Shown here: one piece after another, positions 24,900 through 34,341 of the stretch | Layout: each line of letters begins with the position of its first letter | Position numbering within the stretch: position 1 is the first letter of the stretch | Source of the DNA: Vagococcus luciliae | GTDB taxonomy: Bacteria > Bacillota > Bacilli > Lactobacillales > Vagococcaceae | Direction: 5' to 3' | DNA length: 64,000 nucleotides | NCBI RefSeq assembly: GCF_024637875.1 | Contig: NZ_CP102451.1 | Location: forward strand, 871,001-935,000 | Position numbers and translations under genes: made by a program | The notes under the pieces: model-generated | Seen by the model: only the letters and a program-made list of their open reading frames with translations | Told to the model about the DNA's origin: nothing | Databases searched by the model: none

Positions 24900-26279
24900 A
24901 TGCAAAAGAAGATTAGTTTATTAGAAGCAAGTATTGTATTATTAATTATTTTATGTTGTATTTCAATGGGAGTTATTGTATTTAAACTCTCACCAAATGT
25001 TGTGATTTTATTCGCGATAGCGTTGACTATTGGATATATGGTTATTAGGAAAATGCCATTAGAGTGGGTAAATGAAGGGATTGTCAGTGGTTTAAGACCA
25101 GGTATTATTCCAATTTTTATTTTTTTATTAGTTGGAGCATTAATTGCTGTTTGGATACAGGCAGGGATTATTCCTACAATTATGGTGATAGGGTTTAAGT
25201 TACTTAGTGTCAAGTGGTTTATCCCGTCTATTTTTCTTGTATGTGCGATAGTAGGTAGTGCAGTAGGTAGTGCCTTTACTGTCATGTCAACAATTGGTAT
25301 TGCTTTTTTTGGTATAGGAGTTACATTAGGATTGAATCCTCCTTTAATCGTTGGAGCAATTGCGTCAGGAGCGATTTTTGGCGATAAGATGTCTCCCTTA
25401 TCAGAGTCAACTAATTTGGCATCAGCAGTTGTAGAGGCAGATTTATTTGATCACATAAAAAATATGATGTGGTCTACTATTCCAGCTTTTTTAGTTTCGC
25501 TAGTCTTATTTACCGTCATTGGAAAATCAGATGCTACTGCAGAATTAACAAATGTTAAAGAAGTGACTCAAGTACTTGAAAAAAATTTCCATATATCTAT
25601 GTGGTCACTTATTCCTATTTTATTGATGTTAATATGTGCTTGGAAAAAGTTACCAGCGATTATCACTATTTTATTAAATATTATCGTCGCAGTGATGATG
25701 ATTGTAATCCAACAAGGAAATATTGATTTAGCTAATTTAGCGAGTGTCGTTGAGAACGGATTTGTATCAAAAACGGGTAATGAACAAGTGGATATGCTGT
25801 TAACTCGCGGTGGGATAAATAGTATGACGTTTACCGTATTATTAATTATTTTAACGCTATCTCTTGGTGGAATTTTGATGAAAATAGGGTTAGTGACAAC
25901 AGTCATTGACTCATTAGCTAAACGTCTAACCTCACCAAGTCAATTGATTATTGTGAGTTTACTTTCTAGTATAGGTGTTAATATCTTTATTGGTGAACAG
26001 TTATTATCCGTTATTTTACCAGGTAATGCCTTTAAAGAAGTATACAAAAAAATGAATTTAAATCCAGTTGTTTTAAGTAGGACGTTAGAAGACGGTGGAA
26101 CGGTCATTAATTACTTAATTCCATGGGGGATAGCGGGGAGTTTTGTCGCCAATACATTTGGTGTTTCAACAATGAGTTATTTGCCATTTGTATTTTTTAG
26201 TTTGTTATCACCTGTTTTTTCTGTTTTAAGTGCGTTAACTGGAATCGGAGTTAAGCACACAAAAAAAGTTGCCAATTAA
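24900..26279 (+). CDS. NhaC-family Na+/H+ antiporter-like transporter, probable tyrosine transporter
   Basis: This 459-residue membrane protein has about 11-12 helices and NhaC-family motifs (AIVGSAVGSAFTVMSTIGIAFFGIG, GAIFGDKMSPLSESTNLA, INIFIGEQLLSVILPGNAFKEV). The ATG at 24900 follows AAAAGGGG. NhaC-like proteins under tyrosine T-boxes in Firmicutes have been predicted to be tyrosine transporters, and the TAC specifier fits that better than pH homeostasis. The substrate remains an inference from regulation. Confidence 0.8.
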   Translation: MQKKISLLEASIVLLIILCCISMGVIVFKLSPNVVILFAIALTIGYMVIRKMPLEWVNEGIVSGLRPGIIPIFIFLLVGALIAVWIQAGIIPTIMVIGFKLLSVKWFIPSIFLVCAIVGSAVGSAFTVMSTIGIAFFGIGVTLGLNPPLIVGAIASGAIFGDKMSPLSESTNLASAVVEADLFDHIKNMMWSTIPAFLVSLVLFTVIGKSDATAELTNVKEVTQVLEKNFHISMWSLIPILLMLICAWKKLPAIITILLNIIVAVMMIVIQQGNIDLANLASVVENGFVSKTGNEQVDMLLTRGGINSMTFTVLLIILTLSLGGILMKIGLVTTVIDSLAKRLTSPSQLIIVSLLSSIGVNIFIGEQLLSVILPGNAFKEVYKKMNLNPVVLSRTLEDGGTVINYLIPWGIAGSFVANTFGVSTMSYLPFVFFSLLSPVFSVLSALTGIGVKHTKKVAN

Positions 26280-26292
26280 GGCAACTTTTTTA
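26261..26292. terminator. Terminator between the NhaC-type gene and pdxU
   Basis: AAAAAAGTTGCC pairs with GGCAACTTTTTT around AATTAA. The stem includes the end of the upstream gene and serves both convergent genes. Confidence 0.88.
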
Positions 26293-26296
26293 TATC

Positions 26297-26848
26297 TTAG
26301 TAAAGCATCTTATTAGTTAAAGCTTTAACGGGTTTATATAGCAGCGACACAATGATAATAGCGGCAATAGCATTAATCACTGTAATATATAAAGTTGAAA
26401 AACTAGCAAATGCAGAAACACCAAATGCATTTCCCATCAATAGTTGAACCACTAAATTTTTAAGAAATGTCATAGTAATCTTTGCAATTGCTGCAATTAC
26501 CATAATAACAGGGATAAACCATGCTTTATTTTCATATTTTTCAAAATGGTGATAAGCAAATGTTAAAGCAGCTCCTACAACAAAACTTTCTAAAATAAAA
26601 TAAGGTGCTTCAGCGGCAAATCCATTTAAAATATCAAAAATGGCAAACCCGATACCACCGGCTAATGAACCTTTGAAAAACCCGAGTGTTAAAACGGCTA
26701 ATGAAAGAATTGGTAAGCCAAAGTGAAAGAAAGGATTCCCAACAAGAGCAGGTAAAGGAACACGTATGCTTGTTCCTACTACTGTCAATGCTGCAAATAA
26801 TCCCATTAAAGTTGTTTCTTTTATACTCCATTTAGTACTTGTCATCAT
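26297..26848 (-). CDS. pdxU: ECF transporter S component, predicted pyridoxine (PdxU) type
   Basis: This 183-residue protein has about six membrane helices and an S-component look (ETTLMGLFAALTVVGTSIRVPLPALVGNPFFHFGLPI). It overlaps the stop of the pyridoxine kinase gene by 4 nt and shares a locus with a PdxR/MocR regulator, so a vitamin B6 vitamer is the likely substrate. An HMP/thiamine precursor cannot be excluded, as the neighbouring kinase belongs to the ThiD/PdxK group. It depends on an ECF module encoded elsewhere. Confidence 0.75.
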   Translation of the reverse strand: MMTSTKWSIKETTLMGLFAALTVVGTSIRVPLPALVGNPFFHFGLPILSLAVLTLGFFKGSLAGGIGFAIFDILNGFAAEAPYFILESFVVGAALTFAYHHFEKYENKAWFIPVIMVIAAIAKITMTFLKNLVVQLLMGNAFGVSAFASFSTLYITVINAIAAIIIVSLLYKPVKALTNKMLY

Positions 26849-27678
26849 TTAAAATCATCTCCTATAATCATTCGATTTGTTGCTTCTTGAAACGCACCAT
26901 GCCACACATAACCTGTGAAATCATTTAAATAAACGCCATATTTGATGGCACTTGTCACATATTTTTTGGCAAGTTTAACGCTTGTTTCCATATCTAATCC
27001 TTTGGCTATACCTGCTGTGATTGCTGCTGCAAATGAGCAGCCTGCACCATGATTAGTATTGGTCTCTAATTTATCTTCATGAATAAATAAAAATTGTTTT
27101 CCATCATAAAATAAATCAGTTGCACTATTTCCTTTAAAACGATCGCCACCCTTGATGATGACTGATTTTGCTCCAAGATTAAATATTTTTTTGGCTGCAA
27201 GAGTCATGTCTTCTTCTGTCTCAATTATTGGCATATCTGCTAAAATACTTGTTTCAACCAAATTTGGTGTGATGATATCAGCTAAGGGAATGAGTTTTGA
27301 TATCATCGCTTTTACTAATTCAGGTTGTAGGACTTCTTTGTTAGTTTTGACAGCCATGACAGGATCTAGGACAACGTGAGATTGATTAACTTTTTTGATA
27401 GAGGCTTCTAGTAAATCAATCACTGGTAAGCTTCCAAGTAATCCAATCTTTAAAGCGTCCAGTGGACCACCAGAAAAAGCTGTCTCCAATTGTTTTTCTA
27501 CAATCTCAATCGGGATAGGATAAATAGAAGGTGTTTTTGTTTTAGGACTAACAGTTAAAATGCTAGTAATGGTACTTAAACCAAATGTGCCATACTCTTC
27601 AAACGTTTTTAAGTCAGCTTGGATTCCTGCTCCACCTCCAGCATCAGATCCTGCGACTGTTAATATTTTTTTTACCAT
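26845..27678 (-). CDS. pdxK: Pyridoxine/pyridoxal kinase (ThiD-like PdxK)
   Basis: The 277-residue ribokinase-fold enzyme begins KKILTVAGSDAGGGAGIQADLKTFEEYGTFG and has the catalytic anion-hole region NHGAGCSFAAAITAG. This family phosphorylates either HMP(-P) or pyridoxine/pyridoxal, and sequence alone separates them poorly. Divergence from a MocR-type PdxR and coupling to an S component favour vitamin B6 salvage. It is first in the two-gene operon pdxK-pdxU. Confidence 0.8.
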   Translation of the reverse strand: MVKKILTVAGSDAGGGAGIQADLKTFEEYGTFGLSTITSILTVSPKTKTPSIYPIPIEIVEKQLETAFSGGPLDALKIGLLGSLPVIDLLEASIKKVNQSHVVLDPVMAVKTNKEVLQPELVKAMISKLIPLADIITPNLVETSILADMPIIETEEDMTLAAKKIFNLGAKSVIIKGGDRFKGNSATDLFYDGKQFLFIHEDKLETNTNHGAGCSFAAAITAGIAKGLDMETSVKLAKKYVTSAIKYGVYLNDFTGYVWHGAFQEATNRMIIGDDFK

Positions 27679-27737
27679 AAAATTTTGCTCCTTAGTGATG
27701 TTGTTCTAAAGTTTACCATGTTCATTAAAAAAAACTA

Positions 27738-27781
27738 CATCCAGTTTAAAAAAACTGGACCCATCCAATTTATGATATACT
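27738..27781. promoter_or_regulatory. Putative PdxR operator in the pdxK/pdxR divergent promoter region
   Basis: There is a direct repeat CATCCAGTTTA (27738-27748) and CATCCAATTTA (27762-27772), offset by 24 bp. An inverted repeat, TCCAGTTT with AAACTGGA (27740-27747 and 27752-27759), overlaps it. TATACT at 27776-27781 is a likely -10 for pdxR. MocR-type regulators typically bind direct repeats in divergent intergenic regions. Confidence 0.65.
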
Positions 27782-27800
27782 AAAATCAAGAGGTGATTTT

Positions 27801-29240
27801 ATGGAAATAAAAATCAACAAATCATCCCACACCCCTTTATATCGACAAATTATGAATCAATTAATTAATCAAATTAGTGATGGGATTTTATATGAAGGTT
27901 ATCGTTTACCATCAGAAAGAACATTAGCGAATCAGCTACTTATTAATCGAAGTACAGTAGTTCGAGCATATGATGAATTAGAAGCACAAGGATTCGTGGA
28001 AAAAAAGGCAAGTAGTGGAACGTATATTTTGAGTCAATCTGGAGAAAAACAGGAAAATCATTTAAGACGGATAATTCAATACAATGACCTTAAATATCAA
28101 AAAAGTGAGTACGAACAGCAATTAGAAAAATTATTGTTGAATGATAAATACAGTGTATTGGATGGTTATACTGGAGAATTACCTTATAGTTTAATTCCAA
28201 ATATTAGTTTACCTAATGTTAATTGGCAATCTTTTTTATCGGAAGAAGTATCTAATTTAGGGTATCTCCCATTAAGAAATAAGATTGCCCAATTAGTGTA
28301 TGATATGTATTCGCATTATCCCAAATCACAAGAACTTATGTTAACTGCTGGAGGTCAACAAAGTTTGGTTCTATTGATTCAAGCTTTATTAAAGTCTGGG
28401 GATACGGTTGCTGTTGAAGATCCATCTTTTTTTAATGGGATATCTGTATTAAATGCCATGTCAATTAAGGTGATTAAGATTCCCGTTGACCAAGATGGAA
28501 TGTGCGTATCAGATTTAGAAAAAGCTGTAAAAAAACAAAATATTCAACTTATTTTAACCAATCCAAACTTTCAAAATCCTACTGGTACAACGATGAGCCT
28601 AACACGTCGTAAAAAATTGATAGAATTGTGTCATATGTATCGTATCCCGATTATTGAAGATGATGTATTTGGTCAACTATCCTTTCATTCTCCCAATCAA
28701 TATCCATTGTTAAAAGAGATGGCGCCACAATCTGTGATCTATATAGGCTCTTTGTCAAAAATATTGGGAAGTCGTATGCAATTAGGATGGATTGAAGCAC
28801 CAAGCTATGTATTAGATGAAGTAGTTAAATTACGAGATGAGTATGAAACGCAACTAAATATTTTTCCACAAGTTATGGCATCTTTTGCATTAACTAATCC
28901 AAATTTTTCAAAAAAATTATCTCTTCTACAAGAAACACTTAAAAATCGAATGATTTATTTTGTTAATTTACTTCAAATGACTTTATCCAAAGACATTGAC
29001 TTTACGTTACCAAAGGGTGGGTATTATATTTGGTTAACTTATAATAGGAGAATATTGACAAAAGAAGATTGGCTATTATTAATAGATAGCCATTTGGCAG
29101 TATTACCCAGTTTTACGATTACCAAAAGCAGTCAAAGTTGTCGCGTGAATATAGCAAGATTGGATAAGAAAAAAATGGATTTATTTGTATTGAAACTGAA
29201 AGAGATTGTTCTACAATGGAATAAACAAATACCAGAATGA
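27801..29240 (+). CDS. pdxR: MocR/GntR-family PLP-dependent regulator (PdxR)
   Basis: The 479-residue protein fuses an N-terminal GntR winged helix (residues 1-70, PLYRQIMNQLINQISDGILYEGYRLPSER) to an aminotransferase-fold domain with the PLP lysine in GSLSKILGSRMQLGW and EDDVFGQL. PdxR senses pyridoxal phosphate and controls B6 synthesis or salvage. Here no PdxST synthase is seen, only the divergent kinase/transporter pair, so it probably adjusts uptake. AGAGGTGA precedes the ATG. Confidence 0.85.
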   Translation: MEIKINKSSHTPLYRQIMNQLINQISDGILYEGYRLPSERTLANQLLINRSTVVRAYDELEAQGFVEKKASSGTYILSQSGEKQENHLRRIIQYNDLKYQKSEYEQQLEKLLLNDKYSVLDGYTGELPYSLIPNISLPNVNWQSFLSEEVSNLGYLPLRNKIAQLVYDMYSHYPKSQELMLTAGGQQSLVLLIQALLKSGDTVAVEDPSFFNGISVLNAMSIKVIKIPVDQDGMCVSDLEKAVKKQNIQLILTNPNFQNPTGTTMSLTRRKKLIELCHMYRIPIIEDDVFGQLSFHSPNQYPLLKEMAPQSVIYIGSLSKILGSRMQLGWIEAPSYVLDEVVKLRDEYETQLNIFPQVMASFALTNPNFSKKLSLLQETLKNRMIYFVNLLQMTLSKDIDFTLPKGGYYIWLTYNRRILTKEDWLLLIDSHLAVLPSFTITKSSQSCRVNIARLDKKKMDLFVLKLKEIVLQWNKQIPE

Positions 29241-29334
29241 TGCACTTATTTCATAATAAATGTGTAAGAAAGTATATCTTACAGAAATTTTTTGTTTTTT
29301 ATGATAAAATGGTATCAACTTAAGACGTGTAAAA

Positions 29335-29399
29335 TTTATTGATAAAAATAATTCGCACAATAATTATGTAGGCAATTATTTTGTGACATTATCAATAAA
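29335..29399 (+). promoter_or_regulatory. Long stem-loop in the 5' region of rnjB
   Basis: TTTATTGATAA (29335-29345) is exactly complementary to TTATCAATAAA (29389-29399). Inside, CACAATAATT (29356-29365) pairs with AATTATTTTGTG (29374-29385) with a 2-nt bulge. A TATGATAAAAT -10-like segment lies at 29300-29310, so the hairpin would be in the 5' UTR. No T tract follows, so it is not a terminator. Confidence 0.6.
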
Positions 29400-29476
29400 T
29401 ATAGATCGTGAACAAGAAAAATAATGAAAGTAGCTATATGAATGAATTGGTATAGCATAATTGAGGTGGAAATTTA

Positions 29477-31150
29477 GTGAGTCAAGTAAAAATAGTTCCT
29501 CTTGGTGGAGTCAGAGAGAATGGAAAAAGTATTTATGTAGCAGAAATTGAAGAAGAAATCTTTGTTTTGGATTGTGGATTAAAGTATCCAGAAAATGAAC
29601 AATTAGGAATTGATATGGTTATTCCTGATTTTTCATACTTAATTGAAAAAAAAGATAATATTGCTGGTATCTTCTTAAGTCATGGACATGCAGATGCTAT
29701 TGGAGCATTACCCTATTTATTAGAAGAAGTTTCAGTTCCAGTATTTGGGTCAGAATTAACTGTTGAATTAGCAAAAATTAATGTGAAAAATTATCCAAAT
29801 ACAAAAGATTTTAATGATTTTCATGTAATAGATGAAAATACTATTATAGAGTTTGCTCAATCTGAAGTGAGTTTCTTTAGGACAACACATACTGTTCCAG
29901 ATTCAATGGGGATTGTTTTGACAACTTCTGAAGGACAAATTGTGTATACAGGTGATTTTAAATTTGATCAAAGTGCTAGCCCAATGTATCAAACGGATTT
30001 TGCAAGATTAGCAGAAATTGGTAAAAAAGGAGTTTTAGCCTTATTAAGTGATTCGACAAATGCTGAAAGTAATATGTTGTCAGCTTCTGAAAATGAAGTG
30101 GCTGATGAAGTTGTGGATACCTTTAGATATTGGGAAGGAAGAATCATTGTTGCTAGTGTGGCTAGTAACTTACAACGTATCCAACAAGTATTTGATGCAG
30201 CTTATTTAAGTGAACGTTTTGTTGTGTTAACAGGCAAAGACGTTGAACAAATTGTTCAGACAGCCATTCGTTTAGGAAAATTAACCTTACCAAATGACGA
30301 ATTAATTATTACAGAAAAACAAATGAAAAATAAAGAGCCTCATGAGCTAGTTATTTTAGAAACTGGTCGTATGGGTGAGCCGTTAAACACATTACAAAAA
30401 ATGGCTAGTGGTCGCCATCGTTTTATTCGCATTGCTGAAGGAGACTTAATCTACATCACAACAACACCATCAACTGCTGTTGAAACAATGGTAGCCAAAA
30501 CAGAAGATATGGTTTATCGTGCCGGTGGAACAGTACAAACTATTTCTGATACAGTAAAAGTGTCAGGTCATGCGAATCAAAATGATTTGAAACTAATGAT
30601 GAATTTAATGAAACCTAAATTCTTTATCCCAATTCAAGGGGAATATCGTGTATTAGCAAAACATGCAGAGTTAGCTAATGAAGTAGGTATCCCATTTAAA
30701 AACATCTTTATTTTAGGTCGAGGAGATATTTTAGAATTTGAAAAAGGTCGTTTACGAATGACAGGTTCAATAGAAGTTGAAAATGTGTTAATTGATGGAT
30801 TAGGAGTAGGAGATATTGGAAATATTGTCTTGAGAGATCGAAAAATCTTGTCAGAAGATGGTATTATTATTGCTGCTATTACAATTAATCGTCGTGAGAA
30901 AAAAATCATCTCACCAGCTAGAATTACGTCACGTGGATTTGTTTACATGAAATCAAGTAATAACTTGATGAAAGAAAGTGGCGACATTGTTGAGACAGTA
31001 GTTTTAGAAAATCTTGAAAAGCAGGATTTTGACTGGGGAATTCTAAAACAAGAAATCAGAGATCAACTGAGTCGTTATCTTTATGAACAAACGAAACGTC
31101 GACCAGTTATTTTGCCAGTTATTATGGAGTCAAGTCAGAAAAGAAAATAA
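29477..31150 (+). CDS. rnjB: Ribonuclease J2
   Basis: This 557-residue metallo-beta-lactamase/beta-CASP RNase has the order PLGGVRENGKS, metal site SHGHADAIG (His69, His71, Asp73), YTGDFKFD, SDSTNAES, TTPSTAVETMV and VSGHANQNDLKLM. RNase J1 has a histidine after the aspartate (HxHxDH); here it is Ala74, the degenerate form usual for J2, which partners J1 in mRNA decay and rRNA maturation. The start is GTG at 29477 after GAGGTGG. A perfect terminator follows. Confidence 0.88.
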   Translation: MSQVKIVPLGGVRENGKSIYVAEIEEEIFVLDCGLKYPENEQLGIDMVIPDFSYLIEKKDNIAGIFLSHGHADAIGALPYLLEEVSVPVFGSELTVELAKINVKNYPNTKDFNDFHVIDENTIIEFAQSEVSFFRTTHTVPDSMGIVLTTSEGQIVYTGDFKFDQSASPMYQTDFARLAEIGKKGVLALLSDSTNAESNMLSASENEVADEVVDTFRYWEGRIIVASVASNLQRIQQVFDAAYLSERFVVLTGKDVEQIVQTAIRLGKLTLPNDELIITEKQMKNKEPHELVILETGRMGEPLNTLQKMASGRHRFIRIAEGDLIYITTTPSTAVETMVAKTEDMVYRAGGTVQTISDTVKVSGHANQNDLKLMMNLMKPKFFIPIQGEYRVLAKHAELANEVGIPFKNIFILGRGDILEFEKGRLRMTGSIEVENVLIDGLGVGDIGNIVLRDRKILSEDGIIIAAITINRREKKIISPARITSRGFVYMKSSNNLMKESGDIVETVVLENLEKQDFDWGILKQEIRDQLSRYLYEQTKRRPVILPVIMESSQKRK

Positions 31151-31158
31151 ATTAAGTA

Positions 31159-31200
31159 CAACACGTCAAAACGTGAATTTACGTTTTGACGTGTTGTTTT
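31159..31200 (+). terminator. rnjB terminator
   Basis: A 16-bp perfect stem CAACACGTCAAAACGT with its complement, loop GAATTT, then TTTT. Confidence 0.9.
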
Positions 31201-31344
31201 ATATCAGTTATTTATTTTCTGTTATAGGATTAAAATGTATTTTTAACGTGTTCTATGATAGAATATAAACATTACAAAAGGATTTGTATTAATACAGATT
31301 TTTTAAATTAATTATAACAAGAAGAAAGCAATAAGGTGACACAT

Positions 31345-32667
31345 ATGAGCATGACAAAACATGATCAAATATTAGCGCATATTGAGTCCTTGCCTGTAGG
31401 AGATAAAATTTCTGTTCGAGGCATTGCCAAAATGTTAAGTGTTAGTGAAGGAACGGCTTATCGTGCCATTAAAGAAGCAGAAAATGTGGGATTGGTATCC
31501 ACTATACAGCGAGTTGGAACGATAAGAATTGAAACGAAAGCAAAAGAAAACATAAAAAATTTAACCTTTAAAGAAATTGTTAAAATTATCGATGGAGATG
31601 TATTAGCTGGGAAAAAAGGGTTAAAAAAACCATTAGATAAATTTATTATTGGAGCGATGACAGAAAAAAGCATGTTACGTTATATTACGCCAGGAGCTTT
31701 AATGATTGTTGGAGATAGAGAAGGTGTTCAGCGGTTAGCACTAAATAATGGTGCGGCTGTTCTGTTAACTGGTGGATTTGAAGTCAGTCAAAATATTATA
31801 GATTTAGCAGATGAAGTGAAAATGCCTATTTTACGTACATCTCATGATACTTTTACTGTTGGAACACTTATTAACCGTGCTATTAGCGACCAGATGATTA
31901 AAAAGGATATCGTGTTGGTAGAAGATATTCAAACGCCTGAAAGTGAAACACGTTATATGACAACGAAAGATACGGTGGAAGATTATTTTAAATTGGTTGA
32001 GAAAACTGGATACACACGTTTTCCTGTAGTAAATAAATCTAATCGTTTAGTGGGGATGGTAACAGCAAAAGATGTGTCTGATAAATCACTGACACAATCT
32101 ATTGAAAAAGTTATGACGAAAGATCCACGACACGCTAAATCACATATGAGTGTAGCAAGTATCGGACATCAAATGATTTGGGATGGTTTGGAGATTATTC
32201 CTGTGGTGGAAGATGATTTAACGCTTGTCGGAATTATATCACGACAAGATGTGATGAGGACTGTTCAATTGGCACAAAAGCAACCACAAGCTGCACATAA
32301 ATTGACGGATCATATTACTAACCAGATTGTGGAAAAAGAAATGCCTGAAAAAGGAGATGCTGTTTTTACATTTGTTGTCACACCACAGATGATTAATAAT
32401 TTAGGGACGCTCTCTTTTGGTGTATTAAATCAAATTATTTCAAGTGTTGTTCGTTCAACTATGTTATCACGATACAATTTTCATTCGGTTATTGAGCAAA
32501 GTAGCTTATATTATTTCAAATTAATACAGATGGACAGTGAAATAGAAATAAGAACCCAAGTGATAGAAGTTGGTAGACGTTCAGGAAAAGTTGAAGTAAG
32601 TGTATATAAAGATAATATCGTTTCTGCAAAAGCAATTGCAGTTTGCCAGTTAATGGACCCAGTTTAG
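31345..32667 (+). CDS. HTH-DRTGG-CBS-hotdog regulatory protein (YtoI/SpxR-like)
   Basis: The ~440-residue protein has an N-terminal helix-turn-helix (ISVRGIAKMLSVSEGTAYRAIKEAENVGLV), a DRTGG domain (about 65-185), two CBS motifs (about 195-310) and a C-terminal hotdog thioesterase-like domain. B. subtilis YtoI and S. pneumoniae SpxR share this build; SpxR activates spxB in response to metabolic state. ATG at 31345 has AAGGTGA at good spacing. It lies 10 nt before nrnA, as ytoI does in B. subtilis. Confidence 0.85.
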   Translation: MSMTKHDQILAHIESLPVGDKISVRGIAKMLSVSEGTAYRAIKEAENVGLVSTIQRVGTIRIETKAKENIKNLTFKEIVKIIDGDVLAGKKGLKKPLDKFIIGAMTEKSMLRYITPGALMIVGDREGVQRLALNNGAAVLLTGGFEVSQNIIDLADEVKMPILRTSHDTFTVGTLINRAISDQMIKKDIVLVEDIQTPESETRYMTTKDTVEDYFKLVEKTGYTRFPVVNKSNRLVGMVTAKDVSDKSLTQSIEKVMTKDPRHAKSHMSVASIGHQMIWDGLEIIPVVEDDLTLVGIISRQDVMRTVQLAQKQPQAAHKLTDHITNQIVEKEMPEKGDAVFTFVVTPQMINNLGTLSFGVLNQIISSVVRSTMLSRYNFHSVIEQSSLYYFKLIQMDSEIEIRTQVIEVGRRSGKVEVSVYKDNIVSAKAIAVCQLMDPV

Positions 32668-32677
32668 GAGGAAAAAT

Positions 32678-33631
32678 ATGACTATTAGTCAAGAAATTTT
32701 AAAAGAAATAAAACAATATGATACGATTATGATTCATCGTCATCAAAGTCCAGACCCAGATGCACTAGGCTCACAAGGTGGGTTAGGAGAAATATTAAAA
32801 GCAAGTTTTCCTAAGAAATCCATTTATTTAGTAGGTGGCCCTGTGAATGATTTAGACTACCTTGTCACGATGGATGATGTTAGTGATGAGATGTATCAAG
32901 ATGCTTTAGTTATTGTGACAGATACAGCAAATGCTCCACGAATAAGTGGAGAGCAGTATTACTTAGGAAAAAAATTAATTAAAATAGATCACCATCCGGA
33001 TGATGAGCCTTATGGTGATTTATCATGGGTAAACACACAAGCAAGTAGTACAAGTGAATTGATTTATGATTTTTATGAAGAAAACAAAGAAAATCTTGTT
33101 ATGACAGATAATGCTGCGAGATTACTTTATGCAGGTATTATTGGAGATACTGGACGATTTTTATACCCTGGAACAACGTCCCATACATTATGGGTAGCTA
33201 GTCAATTACTAACATATGATTTTGATGCTGCAAGATTAAGTCGATATATGGACGAAGTAGATGAAAAAATTTCGCGTTTGTCAGGATACATCTACGAAAA
33301 TATGGTTTCGGATGAAAATGGTGCAGCGATGGTGTTATTAACACAGGATGCATTGAAAGAGTTTGATGTAGTTGATTCGGAAACACCAGCTATTATTCCT
33401 TTACCAGGAAAGATTCGCGGGATTTTATCGTGGGCGATTTTTGTTGAGCAGCCTGAAGGATTTTTTAGAGTTCGTTTGAGAAGTAAAGGTCCTGTGATCA
33501 ATGGTATTGCAAAGCGACATCATGGTGGTGGTCACCCATTGGCTAGTGGAGCAAATGCTAAGGATATGGATGAAGTAGAAGAAATATTTGAAGAAATCAA
33601 AACAATTGTTAGTGAATATAAAATATCATAA
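32678..33631 (+). CDS. nrnA: Bifunctional oligoribonuclease/pAp phosphatase NrnA
   Basis: The 317-residue DHH/DHHA1 phosphoesterase carries HRHQSPDPDALGS, IVTDTANAPR, KIDHHPDDEPYGD (the DHH motif) and C-terminal RSKGPVINGIAKRHHGGGHPLASGA. NrnA degrades nanoRNAs (2-5 nt) and dephosphorylates 3'-phosphoadenosine 5'-phosphate. AGGAGG precedes the ATG. Confidence 0.93.
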   Translation: MTISQEILKEIKQYDTIMIHRHQSPDPDALGSQGGLGEILKASFPKKSIYLVGGPVNDLDYLVTMDDVSDEMYQDALVIVTDTANAPRISGEQYYLGKKLIKIDHHPDDEPYGDLSWVNTQASSTSELIYDFYEENKENLVMTDNAARLLYAGIIGDTGRFLYPGTTSHTLWVASQLLTYDFDAARLSRYMDEVDEKISRLSGYIYENMVSDENGAAMVLLTQDALKEFDVVDSETPAIIPLPGKIRGILSWAIFVEQPEGFFRVRLRSKGPVINGIAKRHHGGGHPLASGANAKDMDEVEEIFEEIKTIVSEYKIS

Positions 33632-33636
33632 GTAAA

Positions 33637-33676
33637 AAAGCGTAAAAATAAGTCAATCTTATTTTTACGCTTTTGT
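33637..33676. terminator. Terminator between nrnA and an acetyltransferase gene
   Basis: AAAAGCGTAAAAATAAG pairs perfectly with CTTATTTTTACGCTTTT around TCAAT; bidirectional. Confidence 0.9.
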
Positions 33677-33677
33677 A

Positions 33678-34196
33678 TTATCCAATTATTTTTTCAGCAA
33701 CTAATTGTTTTCCATAGTTGCCATTATAAGTATCAATCTGTTGGTATCCTTGCTTTTCCCAGAAACGAGCAGCACGTTTATCGTCTTCAATAAACGTTAA
33801 ATGCATGATTTTAGTTCCTGTATCTGATACTGTTTTTTCTAAGGCATTATACAGTTCTTCAGCGAGTTTTGTACCTCTATATTCTTCTTCTAATACAAAG
33901 TAACCAAGTGTACCAATTTCTTTTTGAGGATAATCTTCTACCCAGTCAATGAATCCCATTAATCTGTCACGGTCAAATATCCCGTAGACATATTTTTGAG
34001 AAGGTAATACTTTGGGAGGTAGAGAAGTGAAGAATTCTTTTACTTGTTCATCTGTTGGATCAACGTTTACATAATCAGTAAAGTAGTCTTTTGTTCTTAA
34101 TAAAAATTCTTTAAAGATAAACAAATCTGCTTCATTATTCCCATCAAGTAACCGAATATGAATTGATGGAAAATCAATTGTATTAAAATGTTTCAT
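33678..34196 (-). CDS. GNAT family N-acetyltransferase
   Basis: The 172-residue protein has GNAT motif A (GTLGYFVLEEEYRGTKLAEELYNALEKTV) and motif B (DKRAARFWEKQGYQQIDTYNGNYGK). The substrate is unknown. AGAAAGAGG lies upstream of the ATG. It is convergent with nrnA and divergent from yebC. Confidence 0.82.
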   Translation of the reverse strand: MKHFNTIDFPSIHIRLLDGNNEADLFIFKEFLLRTKDYFTDYVNVDPTDEQVKEFFTSLPPKVLPSQKYVYGIFDRDRLMGFIDWVEDYPQKEIGTLGYFVLEEEYRGTKLAEELYNALEKTVSDTGTKIMHLTFIEDDKRAARFWEKQGYQQIDTYNGNYGKQLVAEKIIG

Positions 34197-34341
34197 AAAA
34201 TATATACCTCTTTCTATCTGTATGGAACAGTTATTACTACCTAAGAATAGCTTATATTATTAGTAAATAAAAGACATTCATGTAAAATATTTTAAAAACG
34301 TGTCAAAATCATTCTTTTATTGTGAAGTTAAAAAAAATACT

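Noticed and set aside
31083-31268. Small plus-strand frame overlapping the end of rnjB
   Set aside because: It runs through the perfect rnjB terminator and has no start signal.
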